Shown piece after piece: positions 23,327-35,827 of a stretch of DNA of 64,000 nucleotides. Under the pieces are notes generated by a model, which saw only the letters and a list, made by a program, of their open reading frames with translations, did no database searches and was not told the DNA's origin. Position numbers and translations under genes: made by a program. How positions within the stretch are numbered: position 1 is the stretch's first letter; each line of letters opens with the position of its first letter. The stretch lies in contig OX442421.1 of NCBI GenBank assembly GCA_949361645.1, positions 9,897,864-9,961,863 of the forward strand, written 5' to 3'. Source of the DNA: Spongilla lacustris. Lineage: Eukaryota; Porifera; Demospongiae; Spongillida; Spongillidae.

Positions 23327-25764
23327 AAACAAACTTCGTTAACCACTTACCTCCATAACTTTAACTTTCCTCTGAAGTACTGCATTATCTTTAACAGTCC
23401 AAACACACATACCACCATCACTATCACACGAATACAGCAAGCTTCTGTTCACATCCCAAGCCAAACAGTTCACCAGACCCCTGTGTTCCCTCAGTTCAGC
23501 CACTAGGCCCACGCTGTCATCCTGGAGCCTCCACACCCTGAGGCAACCATCATAGGCAGCTGTGCAGACAATGGCAGCGCTGGTGGCAAACTGCACTGCA
23601 TACACATAGCAGGGATGGGGAAGAGTGAGAGGTGGAGCCGACCTCTCCAAGGACCACACCCTGGAATGCACAGAGATATAGGTGCTGATGTAAGAGGGTA
23701 GGCACACATCACCTGCCTGCACACGCTGTCTGCAGAGGCACTGGCCACGTGGGTGCTTTGTGGGCACCATGAAAGGTTGTATACCAACCCGCGATGATCA
23801 TCAGAACTAAGTACAAGTGTCCACGAGGGTAACTGCACACACACACACACACACACACACCACACACACAATCAATCAAATCGTAGTTACTTCACAACGT
23901 GACCGCACTAACCCAAACATGATTACACATCCCCATATCATAATTGCACACTTACCCCATATCATAAACTACACACTAACCCCCCATATCATAACTACAC
24001 ACTAACCCCCCATATCATAACTACACACTAACCCCCCATATCATAACTACACACTAACCCCCCATATCATAACTACACACTAACCTCCCATATCATAACT
24101 ACACACTAACCCCCATACCATAACTACACACTAACCCCCATATCATAACTACACACTAACCCCCCATACCATAACTACACACTAACCCCCATATCATAAC
24201 TACACACTAACTCCCCATATCATAATTGCACACTTACCCCCATATCATAACTACATACTAACCCCCCATATCATAACTACATACTAACCCCCCATATCAT
24301 AACTACACACTTACCCCATATCATAACTACACACTAACCCCCCATACCATAACTACACACTAACCCCCCATATCATAACTACACACTAACCTCCCATATC
24401 AAGATTGGGTAGCTCTCGCCTGTTACACTAGCACAAGCCAAAAACCTAGAAGAACACTATGAACAGAGTACAAAGGTCAAGTATGTCTCACCTCCCATCA
24501 GGCGAGAATGCAAGTGCTGAGCACCCCTGCTGTCCAGGGTGGAGGACCTTGGAAAGTCTGTTTGGAATCTGACAGCTCTGCCCAGGCAGTCTAACCCAGG
24601 CAGAAGCATGTGGACGAAAGCCAGTGTCTGCAACAGGTACACTAGTTGCACTACTGGGATGTGATGGATTGGCCAACTGCTCAAATGGAGTAGTGCCTTC
24701 CTCCTGGTGAAGGGAACACAACACTTAACCCCTAGAAGTCATGAAGACAAAGCTTACACGTTGGTGAGGACCCATGGACCGCAGAGTGCTCTGTGTCTGA
24801 TCCACCAGAGTGACCCCCTTCACTGTGACATAGAGGGTGCTAGGGTAGGCAGCCATTTTGTGGCCAGCCCATATGCGGTAGACCTCGGCCTGATGGTGAA
24901 TACTTGACAGTGATCCCAGCTACACTCCACTCACCTGCTGGCTGGGGTAGGCATACAGTTGTAGCCTGCACTTCCTCCCAAGTAAAGAATGTCGTGTTGG
25001 CCTAAGGAATGACCATGCTATTTTGTACCAGCCCTGAGCCTGCTGCCTGCCATCAGCCCAGTTGGAACACATAGTTGGAAGTGCAAGAATCTCAAAGAAG
25101 AGAACAGTGCCTTCGTCCAACTTTGAGGAGTCTTCATTTATGATAAGTGATTCTTCCCATGAAGGTCGAAGTAAGCTACACAAGCGTGGCATTTAAATGG
25201 ATAAACCTTCTCTTACATGTAGGTCACCTTGCACTCCTGTCTGGATTAAATGGTTGTGTTTGTATAGGCAGGATGTAGTCTACTGTTCCATTCTGCCTCT
25301 CGTAATATGAAACTGCACATAGTTCTGGTCGTGTCTTCTTCACATACTGCCCAGACTTTGCATCAAGCATTGAAACTCTTACCACTGGCTGATGCAAATG
25401 CACACTAGCCTTCAAGTCATCTGTGTGATGAATTACCACTGCAATGCCCTTCGCTAAAAAGGCAAAGAGGATTTAAATTCCAGAAAACCTAAAAAAATTT
25501 TTTAAAAAGTTCACCCGTGGATCTCACTTCAAGGTCTCGAGTTAGATCGCCATCTCCAAATACAACCTCCCGAGTGGTACCGCTATGTTGGTGATCTGCC
25601 ATTACATGAATCAGATGGTCTGCGGTGTTTTCCAACACTTCTGTGACTGACGACGGGCGAAGAGAATCAGTGTCTTTATTGGTTCTTTTGGTCGATTGCC
25701 TACGACGGATGCGAGGAAGGGAAACATCATTGCATGGTTGAATGTTATTTGTGGAGGACGCCAT
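22441..25764 (-). CDS. AHI1: Jouberin-like WD40 protein lacking SH3
   Basis: AHI1/jouberin works at the ciliary transition zone and is a Joubert-syndrome gene in humans. The start is ATG 25764 (MASSTNNIQPCN). Exons about 25764-25512, 25455-25217 (C2-like region: VVRVSMLDAKSGQYVKK, DYILPIQTQPFNP), 25180-24936 (WEESLIINED, GTVLFFEILALP, YKIAWSFLRP), 24894-24759 (YPSTLYVTVKGV), 24707-24490 (LPGQSCQIPNRL, ALAFSPDGR), then WD40 exons about 23815-23347 (HRGLVYNLSWCPQSTHVAS; HPCYVYAVQF; AAYDGCLRVWRL; LLYSCDSDGGMCVW). Final exons are 22921-22831 and 22723-22441 (SLISPCGTLVFLGTKDGALY). Block order matches vertebrate AHI1, but translation ends right after the propeller (VLVYENAMNNT stop), so the SH3 domain is absent. 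Confidence 0.92.
23250..23322. repeat. (CA)n microsatellite, AHI1 intron
   Basis: Uninterrupted CA dinucleotides of about 70 bases between two AHI1 WD40 exons. Confidence 0.97.
23920..24400. repeat. 26-27-bp minisatellite, AHI1 intron
   Basis: About eighteen copies of catatcataactacacacta followed by a C tract of variable length. Confidence 0.93.
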
Positions 25765-25888
25765 TTTTAGTTGATGCTGGTAACTTGTCACGTGACCGAT
25801 TGGCGAGTGTTGACGGCTTTCAATAGGTAATAGGTAAGGCGACCTGCGTTGTTTTGAAATTTATTTGTGTACACTTCACATTGTAGCT

Positions 25889-26101
25889 ATGGCTCCCCAA
25901 CTACGAGGATTACTACGAAGACAGTTAGGCCGTGATTTGGCTATTTGTGTTACTTTGTCTTGGATAGCTGGTGCTGCATTTTGGTTCGGCGTAGCTGCAC
26001 CGCGAAGAAAAGTGTACGAGGACTTCTATAAGAACTATGATGCTAAAGCAGTAGCCGCATCTATGAAAGCTAGTTTTGAACGCGGTAAGGTGTTACATTA
26101 G
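25889..26101 (+). CDS. COX6C: Cytochrome c oxidase subunit 6C
   Basis: Small nuclear-encoded inner-membrane subunit of respiratory complex IV. Starts MAPQLRGLLRRQLGRDLAI (human MAPEVLPKPRMRGLLARRL), then one hydrophobic segment and the signature RKVYEDFYKNYDAKAVAASM (human KKAYADFYRNYD). The start at 25889 is the family MAP; the open frame extends upstream without an ATG. Unspliced it is 70 residues, ending GKVLH. An alternative is a 52-nt intron (GCG|GTAAGG 26087 to CAG| 26138) that would end the protein at FERE. Head-to-head with AHI1, 125 bp between starts. Confidence 0.92.
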   Translation: MAPQLRGLLRRQLGRDLAICVTLSWIAGAAFWFGVAAPRRKVYEDFYKNYDAKAVAASMKASFERGKVLH

Positions 26102-26352
26102 TGGGCGTAAATTAGAATATCCTTTTCTCGTCTGCAGAGTAACAGGCATCACCAGACTAGGATAGAGTAGTTCCATGATTGTGGAGTGTATTGTATAAGT
26201 CATTCGTATCAGTTTATATGTACCTGATCAATAACGAAACAATATTGCGTGATATACATGTATATTGTCAGTTGTAAGAATATACATGCTGCTGATCGAA
26301 GACAGAATGAGATGAAAAAAATATATATTAAAAAGTGTGCTTGAAAAGCCCC

Positions 26353-26886
26353 TCATGAACTCTGAAATAGGCAAGGGGGGAAGGTTAAAAAAAATAGTGA
26401 CAGCCGTCTCCTTGGAACATACCGACTGTGGAGATTCTCGTGACAGCATAGCCTCTAGTTGGTCAGCCGCACGCTGCAGGAATGCTGCAGATTCACGATA
26501 ACCTACAGGTCCACCAAAAAGATGACTGTACTAGGGCACTGGCAGCACACTTGGCGTACCTAAAATAAGCTGACGCACTGCAGATACTTCTGAAGTGCTG
26601 AGGTTTTGACTAGAAGTTGAAGATGAAAGCAGTCCCCTTGTATGTACTGAGGGTGCAAGCTTCAATTTCTTTGCTAGAGGGGGTTCTTCCTCAACACTCT
26701 GTGGACTAATGACAGTGACCACAGGAGCACTGCTGGAAGCCTAAGTGTGACCTTTACTGATAGTTTGAAACATACAAATGGGTTAGCTTACCAGCTGTTT
26801 GTCCTGGTCAGTACCCTGGGGATGATGCAGTGAAGACAGCAACCCACCAATCTCTTCCATCTAATGGAAAGACCACGATCACACAA

Positions 26887-26918
<32 letters not shown>

Positions 26919-27623
26919 CTTCATTCCATTCTGAAGCAGTCCTGATGGTCCCTCTTTCATTTTCTTTGATCTCCTGTAGGACTTCAGATATGTTCGTATC
27001 CTTTTCCGTACACAAGAAGAGAACTCTGGGAATGAGTTGTTTGTAGCTGTTATGATGTCTTGAATGAGGTCTCTTGGTTGATGAGATATAGGTATGAGGA
27101 CATCCAAGCGCTGTTCTATTAGGGTTCGGACGTATGCCTGTAAGTGTGTACATTATCTTGTTACTTAGACAGAAAAAAAAAAACAATTACTAACATTGAA
27201 CTGCCTGGCTCTCTCAGTATTGGCCGTATAAGGAGATGGTGATATCCTCCCCTTGACACACTGACTATAAGGATCAGGGGTGTGGTCAGATTCTTCATCG
27301 TCAGAGCGCTCCTGCAAAAGCCAAAATTCATCCATATTACCTACGCACCACCTTAACTAACATACTGCTAGCGAGCGATACTTTAGAAAAGTATTATTTG
27401 AACAAAAACATTCTAATTTTGCCCACCTCTCCTAAAAATATTATTTTTATGTACATGATTACTACGGCGGTAATGACTCTGTTGCACCTGTACATGCACA
27501 AGGCGAAACCTTTACACTAACTAGAGGGTACAACGGCAGGCCCGAAGGCACACGGAGCCATGACAGGTCGAATACGGCGCTTACCTCCGCATCTGTCTCG
27601 TCCAGGTGCTGTGTGGCATCCAT
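26353..27623 (-). CDS. NOL4-like nuclear protein (C-terminal domain type)
   Basis: Exons (minus): 27623-27585 (MDATQHLDETDAE), about 27312-27193 (acidic, DDEESDHTPDPYSQC, ending NTERARQFN), about 27136-26920 (RTLIEQRLDVLIPISHQPRD; SFPEFSSCVRKRIRTYLKSY), a short exon near 26858-26793 (MEEIGGLLSSLHHPQGTDQD), about 26740-26560, about 26500-26415 (GYRESAAFLQRAADQLEAML), and a terminal exon adding SS and the stop at 26353 behind a strong acceptor. The RKRIRTYLKS block and the GYRESAAFL block recall the C-terminal helical region of NOL4/NOL4L as I remember it, so the family call is moderate. Biochemical function is unknown. Convergent with COX6C, tandem with the ASXL-like gene. Confidence 0.65.
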
Positions 27624-27820
27624 TTCGATGTATGACGTGCTCGAAGATACCAACGTTGTACAAGCGACAAAATCTACGACAGGTTCTCACGAAGGGGGAG
27701 AGAGGAACACCTCTCAACACGTATATTTGGAAATACTATGCGGCCACTTCCTGGCGGCGCGCCCAGAGCACAAGTGAAAGCAAAAAAAAAAAAAGAACAT
27801 ACACTGTACAAACACATACA

Positions 27821-30303
27821 TCACGTGCGTGCACAAGCTGGGCACAGTGAGCCCAGAGTGCACGAAGCATGGTACATGGAGTGACACTGAGCACAGAACA
27901 GCAGAGCTACACCATCACACATACACATGCCAGTCAGCAATGATCGTGGCACAGAAAGCTTGAATGAGAGTGGCTGACTCTGAGTTCTCTCTGCATAGCT
28001 ATGCTCCGCTGTCACCACCCTCATTAGCATATGGCGTGTGTGTAGTTCTCTGGGTATGCTAACAGGAAGAGAGGCAACAGGATCTGAAAACTCAACTGGA
28101 ACATGCTGAGCACTTAGGGTTGAAAAGTGATCGTGGAAAACGCAGTGTTCATGATGATGGGGAGGAGTAAACGCGTCTATTGAAGAGACAGGAAGAGAAG
28201 AAGGTTCTTTGCAAGCCTGATGAAGAGCTGTAAGAAGAGACTGGTAAGAGGTCTTTGGAGGGAGGGAGGTAAGCATTGCAGACTTAGTGTCTTGTTCCAT
28301 TTGGAGCACTCTCTTTAACTTCTTTGATGAAATATTTTTGAGGACTTGTTTAGCTCCTCTTGAAGGCTTAAAGAGTGTGGACCTCTTTACACAATTAATG
28401 ACATGGTTCTTGTCTGGTTTAACAATGAGTGGAATGGTGGTGGGGGTGGAGGAGGGCGAGGGCACAAGAAGATGTTCACTGTGCTCCTTACATGACTGTC
28501 TTCCCCTCCTAATGGCCTGCAGACATGGCAGCTGATCAGGTGGCAAGGCAACTTCTGAGACAGGATAGTACGGAGTGTAGCTACTATCTGGGTTGGAGGA
28601 CAATCTGGGGATAAGCTAGGGATAAGATTTGTACAATTCTTATAAGTACTGTTTTACCTCTCTCCCCAGTACCGCTCATAGTAGACCTTCTTCCATGGAT
28701 CTTCGGTCCTTAACCGTTTCCTATCTTCCTGTTTGGCCCTGGCTTTGTAGTCCACTGTGTTAGCCCCCTGAAGTAACCGCTCCTGCCACTCGCGGAGACT
28801 GCTACTGAAAAACTCGTGTGTAAAGCTCGATTGAGATGGGCTAATCAAAATATTGAGAGAGGGTAATTCAATTAACCTTTAGTCAGACAGCCTCACCTGG
28901 CCCCCCTGTCAACAGAAGGTAGCAATCCCATCAAGGTATGTTGTTGGGCAGTGGTAAGCTTTTCAAAGGTGTTCATATTTAGAAGGTTCTGGGGGACAGA
29001 CCAGAGTGAACAGGTGCCACCAGTGGCAGCAGTGCATACCTTCAGGTTCTCCTCCACAAGAGGAGATGCTGAACTGAAGAGAAGGGGTAGATAGTGTGTT
29101 TGGTCTGTGGACTTGTTGGCCCTGTTGTGTACGGCAGGCACAGGCTGTGCCTGGGCACCATGGGTGGGGGGGGACTGTTCCAGGTCCAGTGGCTCAAGCT
29201 CAACTAACAATTTAAGTACATCTGAAGAATAACACAACACAACAGATCATGCAACTTACATGAACTTGACATCGAGGTAACTGCAAAGTGGGCAAGAGAC
29301 GATTTTCTAAGCAGCTGTGTTGTGGGAGTGTGCTGTACTGTGACTGGACCCTGGTTGTCAGGGCAACCAGTGACCTCCTCTGGGCAGATATGGAGGTGTT
29401 CCACTGCATCTCGACTGCCTTGAGTGTACCGTGGATCACCTCCGGCATCAAGGTCTAAAAACACCACCTCTGACTCATGTGCTACAACAGGATACGCCAT
29501 TTTGCTGTCTGTGTTATTGGGTAGCGCTAAGAAGGTACCATTTCTCTCCAAGCCTGCCTCCTCCCCAGTCTCATCAACTTGATCTTCCCGCATGCAGACA
29601 TATGGCTGCGGACCCTCACTGAGCATGTGCAGGAGACGACGAGGACTCAGTAGACTCTGCAGCGGAGAAGGAAGGCACAGACTAGGGGCTACGTCATCCA
29701 GCTTTCTTAGCCCCTTTGCCAAACGTGAACATGGGTCAATTTTAACAGTCGGTGTATCTGATGTAATTGTCACATCATCATCGGGACAGTCGCTGGTTTC
29801 TTCAAAGTCAGCTACTGATGCAGACGATGATTTGATGCTTGCAGGACTCCTGACACGCTACAAGGTCAACATGACATATTTGAAAGATGACACTGCATGG
29901 TATTCAAAATGTACACCTGCCTGTCTCAAGGCATACGCCACAGAGGTATGGTCAGCTGCAACCTTTGATTCCCTTCTCACGAACAAACCATCCTCCTTCC
30001 TTGAGTTAAGTAACATGCATGATCGCAACCTCCGGCATGCGTTGCCGTGACTAATTCTACAATAAGAAGGATCATGCTTGTCACAACGGTTAATTGAGGT
30101 GTGTGGTAAAACCTACTCATGCAGTGGCTTAATCTCCTGCTCTCGAATTCGCTTGATAATGAGGGGAATACTCAGCCATATGTCGCTTGTTTCCTCCAAG
30201 ACCTGCGTGACACAACCAGGCGATAACAACAGTTAGGCGTGTCATACGCGCATGTTATTCTTACCTGTTGTGCAGCCAAAATCCACGACGGGTCTTTATT
30301 CAT
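27821..30303 (-). CDS. ASXL-like Polycomb/PR-DUB subunit
   Basis: Additional-sex-combs-like proteins activate the BAP1 deubiquitinase for H2A. The N-terminus begins at ATG 30303 (MNKDPSWILAAQQ) and continues with VLEETSDIWLSIPLIIKRI and CMLLNSRKEDGLFVRRES, fitting the HARE-HTH domain. A long variable linker follows (about 29860-29200). The DEUBAD/ASXH region includes TFEKLTTAQQHTLMGLLPSV, FTHEFFSSSLREWQERLLQG and EDPWKKVYYERYWGE (about 29000-28675). The C-terminus ends in a compact Cys/His PHD-type finger (CMCDGVALLFCAQCHSMYHA then CPAC), stop at 27821. Shorter than vertebrate ASXL (over 1400 residues), but domain order is the same. Head-to-head with the TMEM214-like gene, 139 bp. Confidence 0.83.
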
Positions 30304-30441
30304 TCCTATCGGTTGACGACTCGCCTGATGGCCGCATTAAGGCCAAACGTTAGTCGATAGTCCCCCCGGTGGTGTGTGTTATTTAGAATTAATGTTAAGC
30401 AAAAGCCCATGGAGGTGCGCAATAATTAGGTGGAGAAAAAC

Positions 30442-32512
30442 ATGTCGGAACAAAGGTGGCAAATAGTTCGGAAGAAAGGTTCCAAACCTGTTCCAACACG
30501 GCAAAGTAAATTTGTTTTCTTTTGCACACTTGTGAAGTGTTACTTCTCTTTTTTCTGAACTATCCGCAATCAAAAGAGGCCAAGGCACCTGCGGAAAATA
30601 ACCACACGTCACCCCCAATGCCGCCTACCCTAGCTACCGAGCGGCGCAGTAAACCAGTTGCGAAGAATCAGCAGAGCTTTGAAAACTATCTAAAGCAGGT
30701 AAGAGAGCGGAAATATAGTATGAATCGCTCGTAATAGTGCGGTGACTGTAGATGGATGTGCCGGCATTGTGTTCGCGCATAATGAATGCCCAAGCGGAGT
30801 TTAAGGATACTCCCGAAGTAAGTGGTTACGTTGAGAATAATAACTTCATTAGATTTCCGTCATTAGGTATTGCTTAGAGAAGTAACAGTTATTTTATCAA
30901 GTGAATTTTCAACTGTGCAGCCTGAATCTGACTTCAGATTTGGTAATAGGCAGATGATGGAAGCAGGACGGTCACTGATCTCTTTAATACTTGCAGATTT
31001 TGCACCAAATCTGCTCCATGAGGATCTATTGCAGTGTTGCTTGGAGACGCTAAGTCTATGTCCCCAAGATGCCCTACTCCACTGTTTTAGATATTGCATG
31101 GAAATCCTTTTAACTGAAGTCAAACACCACCAGCCATCCTATGGCACTAGGATCTTGTTGGGATTACTTTCCTATCACTGTGAAGCACTATACAAAGAGA
31201 GTGCTGAACAGGTGTGGTGGGTTAGGGTTAGGGTATGAAGGGGTACTTGGTGCTCATTAATTAGGAGGGTACTTGGTATTCATTAATTAGGAGGGGGTAT
31301 CTCGTTTCAGGTTGCACAGCTGCTTTCATCGTGTGTGAACAGAATTCCTGAAGCCCTGTCCCTCTTGTCGGCTGCCCTCCCTCGATCACCCTCCTCTTCA
31401 GCAGCTGTATACACTTGGTATGTGGTATGCTTTCCTCTGCTGCAGAGCGAGGGGAATGTTCCCAGAGATGTGCTGCAGTTTGTGGAACAGTATTCGCTTG
31501 ACTTCGTGAGGTAAATGACTGCTGTGTCAAAGACTATGTTAAGTGCTATTGGTCACAGGGGCATTAACACAAGACAAGCAAGTGAGTTGGCATCTCATGT
31601 CACTCCAGAAAAGCTGCTAAAAGCCATTCTTTCCAAACATTCAAGTGCAAAAAGGTATTTTCAGGTTCTTGTGAGTTGTACAAGTTTGTAATCATTCCAT
31701 GTGTGCGTGTTAAGGAGTGATGTGCAAGTGAAGAAGTTGAGTGAGCAGATGACAGTAAGGGGAAACCCCTCTGTTGGTATATGTGGTATAAGTTTGTGTT
31801 CCAGGAAATTTTGGCACCTTGCTATTCAGAACAAGAAGCCATGATGTGCTTTCACTTGGCCCTATATTGTGATCAACCATCAAATGAGGTGTGTGTTGTA
31901 TTTTGCCCCCATGACAACGACTACATGACTACATTCTGTTTGTCAGCCAGTGTGTGCAAAAGCTATTGATCTTGATGTTGGAGCTGTTTCCTTCTTGCTT
32001 TCAACTGTGGGCTCAGGAATTCATGTCTTGCCAGTCCATGTCTTGTGCACTTCTGAATTACATGAAACAGCATCTTGGCCAAATCAACACGACTGAGTTT
32101 CCACGAGCATATTTGGTACAGTTTCTGAGTCAGTGTTGTACCTTCAGTAAAGGAGAAGCACCGAAGCTTTGTGAGGTAGGGTCTGTTTGCATTAAACTGG
32201 TGCATTCAAGTCTGTGTCCATTGCACACAGGAGCTTCTGGCAAATATCGAGGACCCCAGAGGTTCCCAGGCACATGACGCCAGCTCCCCGTACTTGTATC
32301 CTGTTATTGTGGTACTTGTTGTATGCTATATGGTTGTGCTGGGACTGCTACTGTACAGACTGGCCCTCGGAGGTATCGTTTGTACCACTACTGTGTTGTC
32401 CTCCTGTATTTATCTTGCATCCCTTAAGGACCAGGCGAATTTGCATGGTTATTACCACCACTCAAGTTTGACAAGTACGCCATGTCATGCACTCTTTTGT
32501 TTTATTGATTGA
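30442..32512 (+). CDS. TMEM214-like ER membrane protein
   Basis: Vertebrate TMEM214 is an ER protein linked to caspase-4 recruitment. Exons: 30442-30505 (MSEQRWQIVRKKGSKP, like the family WEVVKKG start), about 30575-30698 (QSFENYLKQ), 30752-30817, 30867-31211 (FAPNLLHEDLLQCCLETLSL), 31311-31510, 31559-31654, 31715-31754, 31805-31888, 31951-32175 (LELFPSCFQLWAQEFMSC), then 32231 onward (YPVIVVLVVCYMVVLGLLLY, membrane segment). The helical-repeat body followed by a late transmembrane segment matches TMEM214, but sequence identity is low. The 3' end is uncertain: reading through stops at 32512, while further splicing to an exon near 32551 is possible. Confidence 0.6.
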
Positions 32513-32693
32513 TCGTTGCCCCCCATTCATTGATCGTTGCCCCCCATTCAGAAACCCTCCGCATCTACTGCTGCTTCAATTGTTGAGTCTCGCAGTTCGC
32601 CCATTGGCTCAGATAATATAAACACGCCCACCCACACCCCCGTCACGTGCAATAATTAGCATTCACATTTTCACATGCGGTGACGGGTATCAA

Positions 32694-35659
32694 ATGAATG
32701 ACAAGGTTGTTGAATGTGTGCCAAACTTTTCGGAGGGAAGACGTAAAGAAGTAATTGATGCGATAGCGAAAGCAATTAGCGACACAACAGGTTGCATCCT
32801 GTTGGATGTCGACCCTGGTGTAGCCACCAACAGAACAGTGTACACCTTTGTTGGAGCACCTGACGTGGTGGTGCAGGCGGCTCTGGCAGCTGCAAAGGTG
32901 GCGTACCAACACATTGATATGAGGAAGCATACAGGTGGGTTTAGTCTTGTTATTCAGACGGTCTAGATGTAATGCCTGTGCGCATGCACCCATCTTAGGA
33001 GAGCATCCGCGCATGGGAGCGTTGGATGTGTGTCCGTTTATTCCTGTTTCCAATGTTTCTATGGATGAGTGCGTTGCTTGTTCCGTTAGTTTCGCAAAGC
33101 AACTGTCCGAGGCGTTATCAATACCCGTGTTTCTGTATGAATTTGCGTCGCACAAGGAATATCGTAAGTCGCTATCTCAGATCCGCGCTGGAGAGTACGA
33201 AGGATTACAAAAAAAGGTAAAAAAAAAAAAAAGTTTATCGCATCACGTGACAAAATCTCTACAGCTTTGCCTACCTGAATGGATGCCAGACTTTGGTCCA
33301 GCACAGTTTGTCCCCCAGTGGGGGGCCACTGTAGCAGGGGCCAGGAATTTCCTCATAGCGTACAACGTGAATGTGTTAGGCACCAAGGAACAGGCCCACC
33401 GCATAGCCTTGAACATTAGGGAACAGGGGAGGGGCCCAGGCCAGGTATGTGAGCAGCTCGATGACCTTGGTGCACTGTTACATGACACACCATAGGAAGG
33501 AAGGCTTAAGTGTGTCAAGGGTCTGGGGTGGTACCTTGACGACCAAAACATAGCTCAGATCTCTATGAACTTGATGGATTTTGAAACTACACCAATCCAC
33601 GTAGCATATGAAGAATGCTGTAAGGATGCCAAGGTATGGCATTGGATTTGTGATGATAATCATTTGGGACTGGTTTGTTTGGAGTACATGTGGTGTAGTC
33701 ACTATAGGTGACAGCTACCACAGACAAAATATGGGAATCACTAGTGTCCATGCTCGGCCTTCTTCCAGGAGCTCAATGTGGCAGTTGCTGGTTCAGAAGT
33801 AGTGGGTCTGGTGCCTCTGAGGTCTATGCTGATGGCTGCCGAATACTACATACACAAGGAAGGTCTTTTTATACTGGACGAGGGCCAGAAGGTCCGCTTG
33901 GCCATAGATAGGCTGGGACTTAGCTCTCTGAAGCAGTTCAGACCAGAAGATAAGATTATTGAGTAACGTGGCTAGACACGTGTGACCAGATCATAGGCTT
34001 ACCATGCTGTGATGCAGGTACAAGATGGGAGGAAGCCAAGGAGGGACTTTGGTGAATCTCAGTGTCAGGAAGTTTGTGGAGAGCATAGGGGCACGTTCCT
34101 CTGCCCCAGGAGGAGGCTCAGCCGCAGCCTGTATTGCTAGCATTGTGCGTTGCACCGTGACCTTTGTACTGTCTCATAGCACCCCGTGCTTTCAGGGGGC
34201 GGGGCTGGGGACAATGGTCGGCCTTCTCACCTATGGGAACAAGAAGTTTGAGCACCTTGATGGTGTGATGAGGACGTCAATTGCACCTCTTTATGCCGCC
34301 ATGACGACCCTGTTACCACTGGTGGATGCTGATTCAAAAGCCTTTTCACAGTACATGGTAAATGATATGCAGCAGATATTAATGTATGATAATATATGTA
34401 TTCAGTGTATGGTATGTATTTATTGTCAGTGGAATGAGATAATTCTCATGCTAATTTAAACTCCATTTGTAACTTAATAGCACTTTGTTAATGGTCCACG
34501 AAATGCCAGGTACCAGAGGTATATAATTTCTTCTGACAGATATTACAATTTTGAGCTTAAATAACTATAAACACATATAACTTGTGATTCCTTTATCTCT
34601 GAAGCTTCAAAATTGAAATCATATTCAAAAGTAAATTTGTTACTCACACATTCTTTTCCTTTCAGTTCAATAAGATGTTGCCAACTTGTAGCTTTCAAGA
34701 ACATCCAAGGAGTGATTTTGTGGTTTGGGGCGTAACAATGTTTATTTATGTATTTCAATCCATTCTATGCCACTTCCTTGGATTGATAGTTGTTGCATCA
34801 TCAAATCTATTAACTGATAGGGACAATGGCAAATCTATTAACTGATAGGGACAATGGCAAATCTATTAACTGATAGGGACAATGGCAAATCTATTAACTG
34901 ATAGGGAAATCTATTAACTGATAGGGACAATGGCAAATCTATTAACTGATAGGGACAATGGCAAATCTATTAACTGATAGGGACAATGGCAAATCTATTA
35001 ACTGATAGGGACAATGGCAAATCTATTAATTGATAGGGACAATGGCAAATCTATTAACTGATAGGGACAATGGTATATGTAACAGATGTGTATTTAGTGC
35101 TCCACTGTTTCTCATAATACATCCTCCTAGGAAGCTCTAAAACTTCCAGCCAACAATGCAGAAGAGATTGCGATGTAGGTGGCAATGGGTTATCTGCAAT
35201 TATCAATCTGTCTTGTCCTTCCTTTGTAGAAAAAAGGCATCAATACAAAAGGGTGTGAGGGCAGCCATTGAAGTACCCTTAGCAGTGATGAGAAGTGCTA
35301 AAGCATGTTGGCCACATTTAGAGACGTTAGCACAGCATGGCAACATCAGTGCTCTGTCAGATCTGCAAGTATGTGTGTGTGTGTGTATTTTTTATGGTAG
35401 TTTGACCTGACATGCCAAGGTGGGCGTGTGCAGCTTGGATACTGGGATCCAGGGGGCATCATTCAATGTTGCCATTAACCTGGGACAGCTGTCTGACAGT
35501 GAATATCGGCAGCAGGTAAGGGATGATTCTCCTCCTGTTGAGACATGACCACCCATTTGTTATGTGCAGATACAGACAGAGGTGGATATGATAGTGAAAG
35601 AGTCTGAAGAAAAGCGACGTGTGCTTTTGGCTACCCTCGCAATCAGACTTAAGTGTTAA
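32694..35659 (+). CDS. FTCD: Formimidoyltransferase-cyclodeaminase
   Basis: Bifunctional enzyme of histidine breakdown: transfers the formimino group of formiminoglutamate to tetrahydrofolate, then deaminates it to methenyl-THF. Eleven exons: 32694-32934, 32999-33216, 33265-33444, 33496-33633, 33769-33962, 34018-34144, 34196-34357, 35131-35174, 35230-35368, 35420-35515, 35570-35659. They total 1629 nt, giving 542 residues (human 541). Transferase motifs: [49 protein letters not shown] with the catalytic-His neighbourhood, [19 protein letters not shown], and [20 protein letters not shown]. Cyclodeaminase part: [31 protein letters not shown], and [12 protein letters not shown]. The 51-nt intron 34145-34195 is in frame and stop-free. 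The acceptor at 35419 is weak. Confidence 0.96.
34795..35072. repeat. 28-bp minisatellite, FTCD intron 7
   Basis: About ten copies of a 28-base unit containing aatctattaactgataggg with acaatggc. One unit lacks the acaatggc part (near 34905). Confidence 0.95.
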
Positions 35660-35827
35660 GTTTAACAGTTGCTATGACATTACATCATACAGAAAAGTGT
35701 TAACCTTTTAGGTCTACGCAATGAAAAAAACAAGTCTACAGTAATGTTGATGTCCTTAATTGTGTTGCATATGGCGTGTTATGTTGCTAGTAAACTACAC
35801 ATGAGGAAGTGATGTTGCAGGAACAGT

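Noticed and set aside
31211..31240. Telomere-like ggttagggttaggg
   Set aside because: Only two and a half units in a TMEM214-like intron; not a telomere or interstitial telomeric array.
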